Notes under the pieces: generated by a model
What the model was told of the DNA's origin: nothing
The model's input: the letters and a program-made list of their open reading frames with translations, nothing else
Databases searched by the model: none
Source: Hetaerina americana
Taxonomy: Eukaryota > Arthropoda > Insecta > Odonata > Calopterygidae
Reading direction: 5' to 3'
Assembly: GCA_022747635.1 (NCBI GenBank)
Contig: JAKTNV010000019.1
Location: 10,107,501-10,171,500 of the forward strand
DNA length: 64,000 nt
Shown here: one piece after another, positions 12,140 through 25,080 of the stretch
Numbering within the stretch: position 1 is the first letter of the stretch
Layout of the letters: each line of letters starts with the position of its first letter
Translations under genes and position numbers: made by a program

Positions 12140-12320
12140 CTCGCAAAACACTCTCGTTTTCATCCGCGCCTCGTCGTAGGAATATCTCACGGTGTCCTAT
12201 GGGGGCGCCGTGGCTCTTCTTGAAGTGCACTTGTACTATCATGCCGCGAATCTAATGACGCGAGTACATTTTCCCTTTCCTGTGCCAATCTCCCTCCCCC
12301 TGCTCCTTCAATCGCCCATA

Positions 12321-14620
12321 TAATTCCTATCTAATAAAATACGAGAACCCTTATGATACATTTTATTTTAATTAAATGTTATGATTAAACTATCTCAGAC
12401 GAGGTTAGAGCGGGGCTGATTTTTGATATAGTGAAAACTATTGGTACAATGGCAATCTATACTCAACTTATAATGTATTTATGAATGCACTCGAGTTTCG
12501 CGATTGTTTAAAATTGCAGCGGTGCTCCATCACAGCATCAATAATTCCGTCATAGAACTAACCATAGGAAGAATTACTCTACGGCACATGGCAGCATTGA
12601 CAAATTTACGAGAACGGGAGAATTTTCTCAAAAAAAAAATGCTTTTGTAAACACGATTCGATTTAAAAAAAAAGATAGTTCCGTCATCGTAATAACAACA
12701 GGATACATCACTTGAATCGAAAATGAATCGTGTAGTTTCATTACACATTGGGTCGTGAGTTTTCAAAAATGCGTGTAACTTCTGTCAAACACACCGATAT
12801 GACGCGTGATCATCACTGCAAGCCACTTGGCGAACTGCAAAGAATAATGAGGCCTTGAGAATCGGCGAAAATGGTCGTCTGCACGATTTGCAATTCGAAA
12901 ATCTAAGTCTTTGAATCAGACTTTGTGGACAAATTTCGGCGAATGGGGCTAGAGTAAAATTGAATGGTGTTTTTCTTAATTTCCTTTAAAATTCCACATA
13001 TACTAAAAATAAATGAACTTGAAGAAAATTCGATGTCACTAGAGTCACTTTTACTTTAAATCACTTTTTTTGCAACTTACACATAACTCGGAAATAACTC
13101 CTGGAGGCACATTTCCAACTATTTTCAAAATTTTCACGAATAATTCTTCACTATAGCGCGAATCGATCATTCGGAGCACGGGAGTAATTGCTCTCGGTGC
13201 ACGGATGAAAGTGAAAGCGCCCGACAATTGGTTCAAGTGCATCGCTTCCGGCTCGTAGAGGTCATGGACTTTTGACAGGGAAAGTCACACTCATTCACGA
13301 ATCCTTTTACCACAACGTGCACATCCAAGGTACACACAGAGTTCACAAAACACTTACAGCGGCGATTTCTGACGCACAGAACGCTGACCTGGGGCAGACA
13401 GATAATCCGGTAAGCGGTAAGGAGCAGACGACGTCTCCGTTATTCCTGTTTTAATAGAAAGCAAGAGGGGGATGCCGCACGAAATATTAGTTGGCCCGGC
13501 TGCCGTCAGGAGGCGGGCTCGCTCGTTGCAGTTTGGTCCGAGGCTGGTTTGAATTTGTCACACTAACTTCGGGAACGGAATTACGGTTTACCTACCCTCG
13601 GTTGTGGTTTACCTTCGGCAGATCGCAATGGTTTATTTTGAATCGACGCATGATATTGATGCGGGTAGAGTTAGTTTTAGAGAAAGACATTCGAGGGAGT
13701 AGTTCTTACGTGCGTTTCTCAGATTGTCACAGACAGTTTTTAAAGCTTCGAACTGTGCTATCGATCAGGCAGCCCTACGTGAAGCAGGGATTCTCGGGTC
13801 TCTTTAATCTCACGGGGTGGATCACAATTACCATTCCTAGCAGATTTTTTGGGTGCACGATTTTCTGTGCTACGGAATAAAATTTCATCTCTATGCTTTA
13901 CCTTTTTGTTTAAGACTTAAAACATCATATGTTCACAATCTGGATTTGAAAAGTTTTTGGTGAATATATATATGCAAAATATTTTGCAGGGGCATTATTA
14001 GGTTATTATGCAGCAATTTAAAAGGTTTGTCACCTCCATGGTTCGGTTCGGCGGTTTGACCGTGCGCAGTGAAATTCTGCCTTCCAAACTTTGACCTCAG
14101 GCTGAGGATTGGTGTGCGTCCCTTTCAAAAGATAAAACTTTCAAATATCTTCAAACTCTTGCATTTATTCATGGAAAATGTGCAGTTCCCGATTATATAC
14201 ATCCGAGTAGAGAGGGATAACCATTAAGCGTGAGAATACTAAAAGATAGACACCATTTAATCGAGCCTTATTTATTCCTGCTCGAAATTTGTGGTCGACT
14301 CATTGTATGCCTGCATTAATTTATCAGAAATTTACGTCAAGCCTTTTCTGGATATGAAAATATTTATCACATCATCAACTGACAAACATTTCCTCTCGCG
14401 TGAAACAGTTTATTTAACACATCTCATATTTTTTGGTCGTTTAAGTCGTTCCCAACATTTCCGCATACATCGATTTTATACAGTTCCCCGGGATTTAATC
14501 ACGAGAAAAAAGGTGACATCGAGGTAGGAAGGACTCTCGAAACTGTCTCTCTCTCTACCAATCCTCCGTCCTTAATTGGTAATTAACATTTGGTCATAAG
14601 TTTTCGGCAACGCACGTTAA
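12321..14620. other. AT-rich to mixed DNA without a supported gene
   Basis: The longest frame (13491-13880, plus) has no recognisable motif, no convincing splice sites and average composition, so I treat it as chance. Confidence 0.35.
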
Positions 14621-14823
14621 ACGCGAGGGTATCGATTTTGTCAGTGCCTGGCTGGCAAGACACGGGAGGGGAGGAGAGGTGGCCGCGGCGGCGAGGGGAA
14701 GGGTAAGGGGTTGGGATCAGTGAGGAGGGAGTGGCGGTGTGGAGAGGGGGGCGGGCGGAGGAAGAGGGCTCGGGAGACAGGGAGTGGGAGGAATAATTGC
14801 TGTAGCCGAAACAGAGGCAGGCA

Positions 14824-14873
14824 CAACACACACACATATACGCGCGTACGCACACACACACACACACACACTC
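14824..14873. repeat. CA microsatellite interrupted by cgcgcgtacg
   Basis: CA repeats on both sides of a short tatacgcgcgtacg interruption; about 50 bp in all. It gives the Cys/Val or Thr/His repeats in local open frames. Confidence 0.93.
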
Positions 14874-15076
14874 ACGCTCGCAGCAAAAAAGCGTCGAACG
14901 AATCTCTTCTTCCCTAACACACCCTTCCCCCCCCCCCCAAAATATCTAACCACATATTTCCCTTCCTCAACTCACCCCTGTCGCCGTCCTCTCCCACCCA
15001 GTGTAATTACTAATTGACATGTCTCATACCTGCTTAATCGACTCGAAATTTATAACAATTTGTATTATTTTTTTCT

Positions 15077-15092
15077 TATATATATATATATC
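15077..15092. repeat. TA dinucleotide repeat
   Basis: Run of about eight TA units in AT-rich DNA between the two GC-rich blocks. Confidence 0.9.
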
Positions 15093-17639
15093 TTTACTTT
15101 TTCACGATGTGCATTTTTGTTACGTGGAAAATATCAAAAAAACAACTTCATTGTTGTAATTTTTTCGCTCGTCGAATTGATTAAAAGCACGTGCGGAGCA
15201 TACTTCCATTTTCCCAATTAAAAGAGGCGGGGGAGGGAGCGAGAGATGGGGTGGGGGGCGGGATGAGGAGGGAGAATGGAGGAAGACGCCTTCTCCTCCT
15301 CCTCCCGCCGGTCCTTCTCGCCCGGCGACAAACTGCCTCCTTCCCTCGCTCTCTCATCTCTCCGAGTCACCCCAGCCACGGAACAAAGAGATTGTAATTG
15401 AGAAATAACCCGTCTGCCTGCGAAAAACCAACTTTAAGCGAAATTCTCCATTTCACGATCAATCCTAAACGGAGCAAAAATTTACATCTATGCTTTTCAT
15501 GTATTGCTTGCTTGCGCATAAAACGAACAAGGTCGCGCCAAATTTCCAAAAATAAAAGCGAGAAATTAAAGATGAAATACAATGGCATCATCCTACACCA
15601 TTGTATTTCCACCAACCCTCTCCCCTCACCCCTCCCGAAAGAGTCCTCCCTATCCCGTCCGCTTTGACTGTAGTCACAGCAATTTCGCTTTCACTGCTTT
15701 ACGCAGCGGCGGCGCGGCGCGAGGGGGGAGGGGAGGAGGGGGGGGGGCGGGGAAAGCGAGTGAGAGTGAGGGGAGAAAGTGAGGAGGGGAGGCGAGGGAG
15801 GTGGGGCGGGCCTGCGGGGGAGGGAAAGTCCTATCGATCCAGACCTTGCTTCCATGGAGACCGAAAACGTTGCTCTGTTGAGTGGTACTCGTCTGCGAGG
15901 CCGATGATGAAGACCGGGTGGAAGGGGGGGCGGAGGACGGGGGGCGGACACATCACGAGCCGGGGGCGGGGAAAGGGGGTGGTTGTGGTGCAAAGGGGGC
16001 GAGGGGGCAGGAGAGAGATGTGCCAGCATGGATGGCCCTGCGTATGTGCCCTGCATTATATTCCTGTGGGACGGGGGGCAGCAGAGGTGGTGGTACCTCT
16101 CGCCGGGGGGCGGGGGGTGTGCGAGTCAAGCCAGCGAGTGCGGTTATAGGGTTTTCAGCCTGCCCCCCCTCCCCTCCGCCTCCGGCCGTAACCTCCCCCA
16201 TTTATTTTTATTCCACCACCATTTTCCCACCAAACCGAACCATCCTCGCAAATCGCACCATTGTCCCCCCCCCATCTCCGCCCCACATCGGCGGCGGTAG
16301 CCATGGTAGTAGACGGAACCTCCCAACTTCCCGCCCGCCATATTTTTCACCCCCCCGACCCCAGAGTTTTCCTCCCGTACTACGCCCGCTGCCCCCCCCC
16401 CCCCCTGCGTAACCTCCATGCGGAAGAAGCTATGGCGGGCGGTCTGGGTGGGCGGGAGGTGGCAGGGGAGAGGCGTCTGAAGGGTAGTGGCGAGTGGGGA
16501 GGAGAGGAAAAAGGGTCTGGCGGGCATGAGGGGGGGGGCGTCTGCTCCCTCTGGGGGTGGAGGGAGGGCTTGAGGCGACACTGCGCACGCCTATGTTTAC
16601 CCTCGTATATATGCGCCTCCGCCCTAGATAGAAAGGGAGAGTGAAGGCGCTAGTAAGGGGGAGTCCAAGGGAGAGGGTTGGGATTTTGCCTCGAGGGGGG
16701 GTCACGGGAGAGGCGTGCATGGGAGTGTAGGGGAGGGGCAACAGGTTCCCAATGAGGAGGGGAGGGGCCGAGTTTTTTCCCCATCGCGATGCGTGTTTCG
16801 GAAGAGGGAGCGGAGGGAGGCGGAAGCGGTGGCAACCCAGGGTATGAGATGGGCTTGAATGATGGAATTTTAGGGGATAAGCGGAAAGGGGGTAGGGTAA
16901 GGACCTTGAGGTGTGTGGGGCAGGAGCGGGGCGATGTGTGATGGGGAGATGGAAAGAAGATGCTTTTTAGTGGGGTAGGGTGGAGAATTAGGGTATAGAT
17001 ATAGGTTCGGGGTTGGAAAAGTGAGAGAGATGAGAGGGAGAGAGAGGGGTTGAGCTGAGACGCTGGGTTTTGTCCTGGCTGACGACGATGTGGAAGGCAC
17101 GCGGAATTTTGCCAGGTTTCGCGTCTTTCCGCACGCTTTTAAATTTTTTCCCGGCGTTAAATTTTTTTCCATCTCCTCCCCAAGCTCAGGCCAAGTGTCA
17201 ACTGCGCGAGGGAGGATAATGGCGGGGAGTGAGGGGGGGTTTAAGGGAACATTCGACGAGGAGTAGGCGAGTGGAGGGAGGAGCCTTTAAGGGGAGTCAT
17301 GCAGCAGCGGCGTTTCTGGGGGTCTGCCTGCCTCTCCTCCTCCGCCATAGCCTCCCCTCACTCTCCACCAACCCCTTCCCAATACCTGACTAATGAAGCA
17401 TCGCAGTTTTTTTTCCCTCTCCTCGGAAGGTATTTTGTGACGGATGGCGCATCGTTGCCATCTATGGGCCAACGCGTGAATCACACGCACGCACACCTAC
17501 ACACACATGCCCAAACACGCCCCTCCAGGGGCACCCACCACGGTCTCCGCCGCGCCCCCGACGGTTAGTTCCTGCTTCTCCTCCAAATTTCGATTCCGTA
17601 GGCATCCGTCTTACAGGGAGTTTCGCACTCTCCCTTCTA

Positions 17640-17738
17640 ATGAGTGACCAGTTTGACTCTGATGAAACCTGGCGTTCATTGACCAGAAAATATTGGTTTC
17701 GCGAACTTCATTTGAAAGAAAACTGCCGAAGACTGTAA
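17640..17738 (+). other. 32-codon reading frame sharing a duplicated segment with the next one
   Basis: Seen: ATG to TAA, with peptide beginning MSDQFDSDETWRSL and containing YWFRELHLKE. The bases 17692-17722 recur at 17935-17965 with one mismatch in 31, in a frame that again reads WFCELHLKE. The two frames look like remnants of a locally duplicated coding sequence or of an unrecognised retrocopy. No family is recognised and no splice site is obvious. Confidence 0.25.
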
Positions 17739-17756
17739 TAACTGACATTTAAATAC

Positions 17757-18029
17757 TTGGCTCCTTACGCTGCGAATTTCCTGCCTAAGTTGAAAAATAT
17801 AAGTGAGGTGATAGAATATGTTTATTACCTTTTGATGGCATCTGGAGGCGAAGAAGTAAACCTATTGGATGATTTAATGTGCGATAGGGTTACGGATGGT
17901 GTACCCAATCAGTTACTTAGCACAGAACCCTGCAATTGGTTTTGCGAACTTCATTTGAAAGAAAAGATTCATTGCGGACTAAGTAGAAATACGGGGGATG
18001 ACAAAAATTTGGACGATCAATTTCACTGA
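17757..18029 (+). other. 90-codon open frame with acidic composition, possible gene remnant
   Basis: Seen: the peptide has less biased composition than the surrounding low-complexity frames (KLKNISEVIEYVYYLLMASG, then an acidic stretch EEVNLLDDL and WFCELHLKE near its end), and ends DDKNLDDQFH. It follows the 32-codon frame that carries the same WF-ELHLKE segment. The first codon of this frame is not ATG (the frame opens within ...TTGGCTCCTTAC), so it is more likely an exon or pseudogene fragment than an intact gene. Function unknown. Confidence 0.25.
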
Positions 18030-21000
18030 ATAAATAAACATGGTATTTTTTCACACAAAAACCTTATAAAACTGCAAGTTTCGACGCATGGGTGACGTCA
18101 TCAGGTATTATTTAGTGATTTGGATGATCTATTGAGGTGGAAAACCTAGTTGGGTAATTTTCCATTCATACTGCAATGAAAGTAAAGATGTATAATTTAT
18201 TTGAATAATTGTGAATCCGAGGGATTATCAATAACCATGTAAATACCCTTTCGTCTTAAAACTATCAATAATCTTTCATCAATATTCGGTGCTTCAACGA
18301 TGCATTGAAAGATTTTGGGTTCGACGAACGTCATTTCATTATATAATAGAAATGATCATGAGAGGAACGTGTATTGCACTCAAATCCACGCAATACTCCG
18401 AAAACTCCCCGCGGTAAGGGCGGGTAGCTGGGGTTTTTGGGGCACCAGCCATGCTTGCAGAAAATTACATATGTGCTGATTATACAGAAGTATGCACGCG
18501 TTCATTCAGAATTTGAATGCATGCATATCAGCTAATATTCAAAAGTATATATTTAGAGAAGCGGTGTTTAACATCAGTAAGCAGTTAAATTTGATCAGCC
18601 ACCACAATATCTGCAAAAAAATGTCCAAAATTCGCATTTTTTCGCATTAGACGATGACGTGGACCTCCCTGATTGACGGTCGTTGAAATGAAACCTGCTT
18701 CATCTGTGAACTATGTTCATCAACTCAGTGGATTCTCCCGAGGAAAGATAAATAATAATGATAAGGTTGATCATATGGGGAGACAATGAAATATTATTTA
18801 TTTGTATCATATTTATCTATATTTATTATATTTATATTGTATATGTTAAACTATTACTTATCTTGCATTGATTAAAGTCTGATTACTCTTATCAAGGAAG
18901 ATCCTAACGAGCCTGATCTGGACTTACATGCTAAATAAGATTAGAAAGATGCCACTTCGGTTAAAATGATTCGCTTTGCTATTAAAATTACAGTAGCGCC
19001 TGGGCGGTCGCGAAATATGTTTTAGATTTGATCGGGGAATCGACGATGGTTTTCTCTCCACTCTATCTAACTCTTCTGCTGATAAGAGTTGTAAATCCCG
19101 GGAGATAATGATCCACGGGAAAACGTGAGAATTGATAGAATGTGAGTTGAAACATTTTTTATTTTCTTTGGAGTTATCTAGTAACATATTTTAACTTGTC
19201 AAATCCAGTTTTTAAATTAATTTCCTTTGATTGTCAGCTCTGTGGTAGATTTTTTTCTTTCAAGTGTTGACAAAACCGAATTTTAACATTTTGCAGCATT
19301 CCTCGAAACTCTTGAAGCACAAGTTATATTAAAGGCATGGATGTGAATTTGGTGTCATTGAAATCTTGATTCATGTACTTTTAAAAGTTAAAGTAGACGA
19401 GAAATAGTGTTGGTAATTACAGAATTATGACTGTCCCCTTTTTTATCTTTTTTTAGTTGAGAAAAACTGATGGCCTTTTTCCCCATAGGACCCGCCCTGA
19501 TCAAATGAAATTATTGACGAGGCGTGGCGACGAGAGAGAGAGAGAGAGAGAATTGAGATGGGAATCTTACCAAATGCCGGCCATGGTCTTTCACATACAT
19601 ATGTGGTCTCCCAATAACCTGGTCTGCATGCTATGTGCGGGACTTGGCGGGGACGCGTGGTTTTTGGCGGGCTCGAAAAGACTGTTTGGGTGCCGGAGTA
19701 AGGCTTCCGGTTTTAGTCCGTATCGACCTCTGCCGAGTTACGCAGAGAATGCTAATGGCATCAGGAAGAAATGTGTACAGCGAAAATGGAAGCGAGAGGC
19801 TGTCTTTTTGAATTCTCTTCTAAAGTGGACCTCGGCCTTGTTTATCTTGCCGATCACCTTCCTCTCTGCCATCAACGAACGGAGATAATTGATGCTCTTC
19901 TATTTTAATAGAATTACTTAAGGTTAGCATTTTCAAGCAGTGAAGATAATGGCCATTAGAATTTTAGTTTTTATCTCATTTAACCGAATCTTGATTAAAA
20001 TTAAAGCAACAGATCTGTTTTGTATTTTTTGGAGTAGTTTTGTTGATTTTAAAGCAATAAAATGACAATTTTTTTTGCTGTTCACTGCGTAAGGCACACG
20101 CGGCGATACATCCAAAGAGGTGGGGTGACCGTTATGGCGTCAATGTAGGGCTACGTCTCCTGTGCCCCACTCTATGCGTCGCGACTCTCGATATATCGAC
20201 ATTTATCGCCTGTAGAAATAAAACGGAGTTTTCTTATTCAGTTCACACATCGCGTTGATTCCACTTCTTATGTTTTACTACACTGCGAATATATTGGAGG
20301 CTATAACAGTTTCTACTTTGAAGGGTACAAATTGCTGAGGTATGTATTCTGAAGTAGTAGTAGTTTTTATGGGAGATGACCGGCAGCTGAGGTCATTTAC
20401 GCCATTAAGGATGGATGGAAAATTGCGCCCTCGTGTATAACTGTCGGTAAGTCTATATTATTTTCGTGTTACCAGATACGAAATAAGTTTTATCATTTCT
20501 AATTTAAACATTGCGCGGATTTTCTTCACCAATTATCTATGGGTTCCAAATAGTTGCGTCATTTGGTCCGAGATAAAAATGCATGCGTCATTTGCAAAGG
20601 TGAAGGTGTGTCGGAGATAAATTACTAAACCTTTACGAGGTCCTAACGATAGGCCCTAGGGTAGGTTAATTTTTTTAATGAAAATACTCACCAAAAACTT
20701 CTTTAAAAGTAGCGCTGGAAAAAAACGTTAATCATGGCTATTGAAAAATTACTTTAATACCCATAGTAATATGGACACAAATACGGTCATTTTGTCTTAA
20801 TAATGTCGTAATTTTTTCATTTTTTCCGAAAAACTGTCAAATATGTAACATTTTCGATTAATTCTTCTCAATGTTACTTTTACAGCCAAGCATTTAACTT
20901 ATTTAATCGTATTATTTCTTTGGAGCCTTAGCTTTCGTTTTATTTACCATCAATATTAATCTCTCATGCCTCAGGAACACTACTGTTTCGTTATGCTTGC

Positions 21001-23655
21001 ACACTCGGGTGTCCGTCAGTCGGGTGGCGGGAGAAGAGCAGGGAAGCTGGGGGGCTAAAATCCGCGATCTAGGGTGCACGGCACTGAAGGCTTCGACAAC
21101 ACTACTCTTTACTTGTCTGCTGCTTATAGGTTTAAGCTAAGTTCATATCGGTCAGCCTGAGTCTATTTCACATGGTTAAACTATCCACCTCTACCTGTCC
21201 AGGGTGATTCATATGCATTGGTTTTAAAGAACATGCTACTTCCTTCAATACGCTGATTTCTCTTTGCTTCATTAACTAAAACTACACACGAAAATGTTGT
21301 CTAACTCTAATACTCCTCATTTGACCAACTAGGACGACTAGTGCTTGTTAAATGTAGCTATTGTTATCTCTAAATGAGGAATTTAAATGGAAAATTATTA
21401 CTTCAGATGGGTTCGTTTTGAATTATTCTCAATCTGTTTAATCTTTGTGATTCCGGAAGCTAAAGTGGTAATGGACGCAGAGTTTTTACTTAATTTCATA
21501 TCTTAAAACTTCATTTGAGGGATTCAATCTCGTATGGTCAGTTAATATATCGGATATATTCAACGCTTATGTTGTTGATTTTATTTAGTGGAAGAGGGTA
21601 ATTACTTTTCATCCATTCTGTGGCGTGGGTGCTGAGAGAATGAATATTCGCGTTTGTGGCAAATCTGTATCGATATTTGTATTTTGCATATAGATATTTA
21701 CAGAAGATAAAAGTGTCACCGACAAAATCGAAAGCTGGGATAATTATTTTGTGGTGAGATTTTGGGTCGAAAGAATAAATCAGTCATTCTTTTGGGTCAT
21801 CGTGAACGTATTTAAAACCGAGATATATGTTAGAAACAGTTATCCTGTGGCGGCGAAAGAGCCCAAGTCTACCGTAAATTAATGCGGCCACCGAGGCGTT
21901 AATTGGCTTTGTTTAATTGGACGCAGTGTCTTGTCGTGGAAATACCGAATTGCAATGAGAATAAAATGTTGCCGTCGAGAGCAGATGCGATTTCTGAAAC
22001 GGTTTAATTAAATTCAGCATTCAATGCAAAGTTATAGATTCGATTTATGGTCCACTGCACGCATTTAATTAACTTACGGCGAATAGTCGCACTTGCATTC
22101 GTGCCAAACAAAAACGATACACTAAGTGGGATTCTACGTATATTTCCCTACTCTGCCTTACTCAGTCGGACGAAAAAGTAAACCTAAATATGATATTGAC
22201 ACACATTTAATGCATAATTACTAAACGGAAACTTTAATGAAATGCCAACCGGATTCCTTGTTAAGCGTAGCCTACTAAACTACGACGATGGGGTTGGTAT
22301 TTTTAATCGGGAGGAAGGGGAGTACGGGAGGGTTGGTATAAAGTAAGCAGTGGAGCCTTTTCATTTTATTTTCACTTGGCTCCGTAGAGACCGAACGGAG
22401 TACAAGGGACGGCTGGCAATCGGCCATTGGAGATAAAGCATAATGGGTTCAGATAATGATCTCAAGTTCCTCCAGCCAATATCTCGATACAACTCATCTA
22501 AATCCCTCCGGCCCGGCACGTGAGCCGATCGTCCTGGTTGCTCGGCCGACGTCCCCTCGTGCCTTGGCTTTCGATTACCTCTTCCCTCGCCGGTCCTCCG
22601 GCCTCCGCGTTTCATCGGAACACTCCGCGTGTGAGAGTGATTTCGTGTTCTAGATCCCTCGGACATCATGGGGATGGAAGCGTACTCTCCAATGCCCGCC
22701 CACTCTATGACTCTCATCCAAAACTTTGACCCATCGGGACCCTGATTACTTGGTCTCCAGCCATCTCCCCTCTTCGCTGCATGCGGCAGGTGTCTTAACA
22801 CCGTGATTCAATTACGACCTTCTCCTCTTGGAAGTCTCAAAGAGTCTTTGAGCTGTGCCATTACGGATTCGTATTTCATTGCAGTTAGTTACTTATTCGT
22901 AAGAGGTAGGCGACTGTTGAGGTCATTTACGCATCTTAGGGCAGGAGGGACGTAAAGATGACCTCGTGGGTTTCGGATTGGGCTAATTATTGAACACGTT
23001 GACCGACGCTTCACTCGGGGGTCGCAGCGAGTCTTCAGGCGTCCTTCGTCTCAGTCACTGTAGCAAGCCACTCCTCAATCCCTTCCAGCTGTTTATGAAG
23101 TGTGATTAATTAGGACTGTAGATATGATAGAGGAGTAGCGAGGATTGTGGCTTTGTATTCGAATTATGGGCTCTGAGTTGAACAAGCCAACATCACTTTT
23201 GACTAACGCTGTAAGACATTCTAACGGACAATGGTAAGAAGAAGTACGTCATCAAAATGCCACGAACCCAAAAAACTATCCGTCTACTTTAATAATTAAC
23301 ATCAGGCCCTCAGATTTGGAGGCCAGTAATATAGCTAGTACTTTAGTCACACTGGCCAGTACTATAGTCAATAAATAAAATAAATGTGATTCTATATGGC
23401 GTAACAGAGCTAGCGTAATTTTGTCGGCCTTCAGAGACATATATCTTATCTATTTAGATTGTAGAGATCTTACTTATTTATTGAGGGTTTGTTACAGTCC
23501 TTCAAAATTGCCCGAAAGAATTATTTGAAAATATCTTTTTGGATCAGCGAGGATAACTTTAAATGAAGGATTCAGAGAATGTGCCTTGAGAGAAATATTG
23601 ATGACCAATGTTGAAAGTTGCTTCCGAATCGTAAAGCTTGCCATCGACGTGGGTC
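18030..23655. other. 5.6 kb of AT-rich non-coding DNA
   Basis: No supported gene. A foldback-like stretch at about 18040-18110 contains aagtttcgacgcatgggtga and gtcatcagg, resembling the motif in the 33.5 kb repeat. The frames at 19457-19888 (plus) and 22361-22801 (minus) carry no recognisable motif. Confidence 0.35.
19532..19551. repeat. GA microsatellite
   Basis: About ten GA units. They encode the Glu/Arg run in the surrounding open frame, which is therefore not evidence for a gene. Confidence 0.92.
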
Positions 23656-23659
23656 ATGA

Positions 23660-24300
23660 ATCTAAGGATTGGTTAGGAGTAGGTGGTCTCTGAACAATGG
23701 CATATCGTTCTCTGTCGGATTCTTCAATTCCCCCAGAGCTCCTTGCGCCGACATTTTTCACTGTCTACTTCTTGCAGTCCGTTCTAGGCCTTCATTTGAA
23801 ATACTTATCCTCCATGTTTCCTGCGATTATGATCTTCAGCAAACCTTTGTGACACAGGATGCGTTCAATCAATTTCCCTCTTCTTGCGTTCTTCTTCACC
23901 CCCTTTTCGGAGTACTCCTCATTTTTTACTCTATTTATCCAATTTATTTTCGTCATTCCTCTTTAGCATCACCTTTCCATTGTCTTCTTTTCTGTACTGC
24001 TCCTATCGTGTCACAACCGTAGAAAAGTAGACTCCCTGTATAATCCTTAAGAAATCGCTTCCTTGGGTCTATGCTAGTACTATTTGCGTCAGTAGTGGCT
24101 TCTTCGGGTAGAAATCCTTCATCGTCATTCACATTCTTCTTACTATATCCTAATTATGCTTCTTCCATCACTGGTTAACCTAGTGTCTAATAAATTGAAC
24201 TGCTCCACTTGTTCCAGTGTGTTGTTCCCTTGTCTTTCTTAGATATTTTGCCTCATCCGACTGCAAAACCTAGGTTTTAACCTTGTTTATCTCGAGGTTT
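23660..24300 (-). pseudogene. decayed non-LTR retrotransposon, C-terminal half of reverse transcriptase
   Basis: Seen on the minus strand, across shifting frames, in order: LEINKVKT (about 24275-24300), LEQVEQFNLLDTRLTSDGRS (about 24155-24225), RKRFLKDYTGSLLFYGCDT (about 24005-24070), KINWINRVKNEE (about 23911-23960), and LLKIIIAGNMEDK further down. Known: LINE reverse transcriptases have NxxKTK, LEQVxxFxYLGxxLTxDG, KKRLxKxxxxSxLLYGCET and a basic W-containing block with NEEV in this order. Missing: the finger and palm motifs, including the catalytic YADD. Stops and frameshifts throughout. The match is close enough that the fragment is almost certainly of this class; clade not assigned. Confidence 0.75.
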
Positions 24301-25080
24301 TATTAAAGCTGGTGGTTAGTCATTAGTACTGATGGGGTGACCCGTGATTATATTCGTTCATTTACTCTCTCAAATGAACATAACATTTTTCACCTACCCA
24401 CCTATTTTATCTATCCGAATAATCATTATACTAATTTGGTAAAGTGGAGGCTTTTTCTTATGTGCCAGAATGCTTGATTATGTCAACAACGTATTTTAAA
24501 TTTCTCAAAAATAGTGTTAGTTTCTTCTTATTTTGGTTAGAAATTAGAAGGTTAATGTTTGCTTCAACTTATCGGATTTGGTGCTTCTGCTTGGGAGACG
24601 CAGTTAGTGTTGGTGAGACGGAGAAGGTGGTAGGCAGGAGAAGACAAAGTTGGAATGTGAGACAAAACTCCCTGCTTCCACTCCATGATGCTCATTTAAA
24701 TGTAAGACGTGAGACTGAATTTTACTATCTCGCATTCGTGGAGCAGCTGATTAGTAAAAAATATGTTTTTACTAAATAAGATTAGCATCGATCTTTCAAT
24801 TGATAATTATAATTGTTGGGAATTCCGACTATACGGTTTGATCTCGCTTCGGTTCTCAGTCAATATCTATTTTACTGCATCAAAATTTGTCCTGAATATT
24901 TATAATTTTAATCGTCCAAATACAAGGATCGGCGTTTTTTTAAGTTCTTTCTTGCAAGAGAGTAATTCGTTATGCACAATATTATTAAAAGTGATATGTT
25001 TATATATATATATATATATATTGGACGGGATGAAGGGAGGAAGAAAGTACTCAGAGATGAAGAGGGATCTGATATAGAAT
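24301..25080. other. AT-rich stretch, no supported gene
   Basis: The 24444-24779 plus frame lacks motifs. It may include further decayed upstream parts of the neighbouring LINE, but I could not align them. It contains the first AT microsatellite (about 25001-25022). Confidence 0.35.
25001..25022. repeat. TA microsatellite
   Basis: About eleven TA units. Confidence 0.92.

Larger units (their letters stand above)
11001..12320. other. GC-rich, CpG-containing low-complexity block
   Basis: Seen: alternating C-runs, G-rich purine tracts (about 11460-11640 and 11870-11970) and CT microsatellites. Long overlapping open frames occur on both strands, but their peptides are runs of Arg/Glu or Pro/Ser made by the simple sequence, not by selection. 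It could be a CpG-rich promoter or 5'-UTR region of the minus-strand gene; I see no convincing TATA box or initiator. Confidence 0.45.
14640..17580. other. 3-kb GC-rich block with strong G/C strand asymmetry
   Basis: Seen: long G-rich tracts on the plus strand (about 14660-14780, 15210-15290, 15720-15830, 15910-16110, 16430-17060) alternate with C-rich tracts (16160-16410, 17330-17400). Many closely spaced runs of three or more G could form G-quadruplexes. CpG is frequent. Dozens of overlapping reading frames are Gly/Arg/Pro low complexity. No coding exon can be supported. It may be a CpG island or 5' regulatory region, possibly for the minus-strand gene. Confidence 0.5.

Noticed and set aside
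11415..12242. 275-codon minus-strand open frame
   Set aside because: Its peptide is Arg/Glu and Pro/Ser low complexity from CT microsatellites and G/C tracts. Other frames on both strands are equally open here, so there is no evidence of coding selection.
15601..16644. Several 100-180 codon open frames on both strands
   Set aside because: They arise from G-rich and C-rich tracts with few stop codons; compositions are Gly/Arg or Pro/Ser and no motif is present.
22361..22801. 146-codon minus-strand frame
   Set aside because: Arg/Gly/Ser-rich in a locally GC-rich segment, no motif, no splice evidence.
20388..22935. Direct repeat tgaggtcatttacgc near 20388 and 22919
   Set aside because: 15 bp shared between two places in 64 kb is expected by chance, and flanks do not align.
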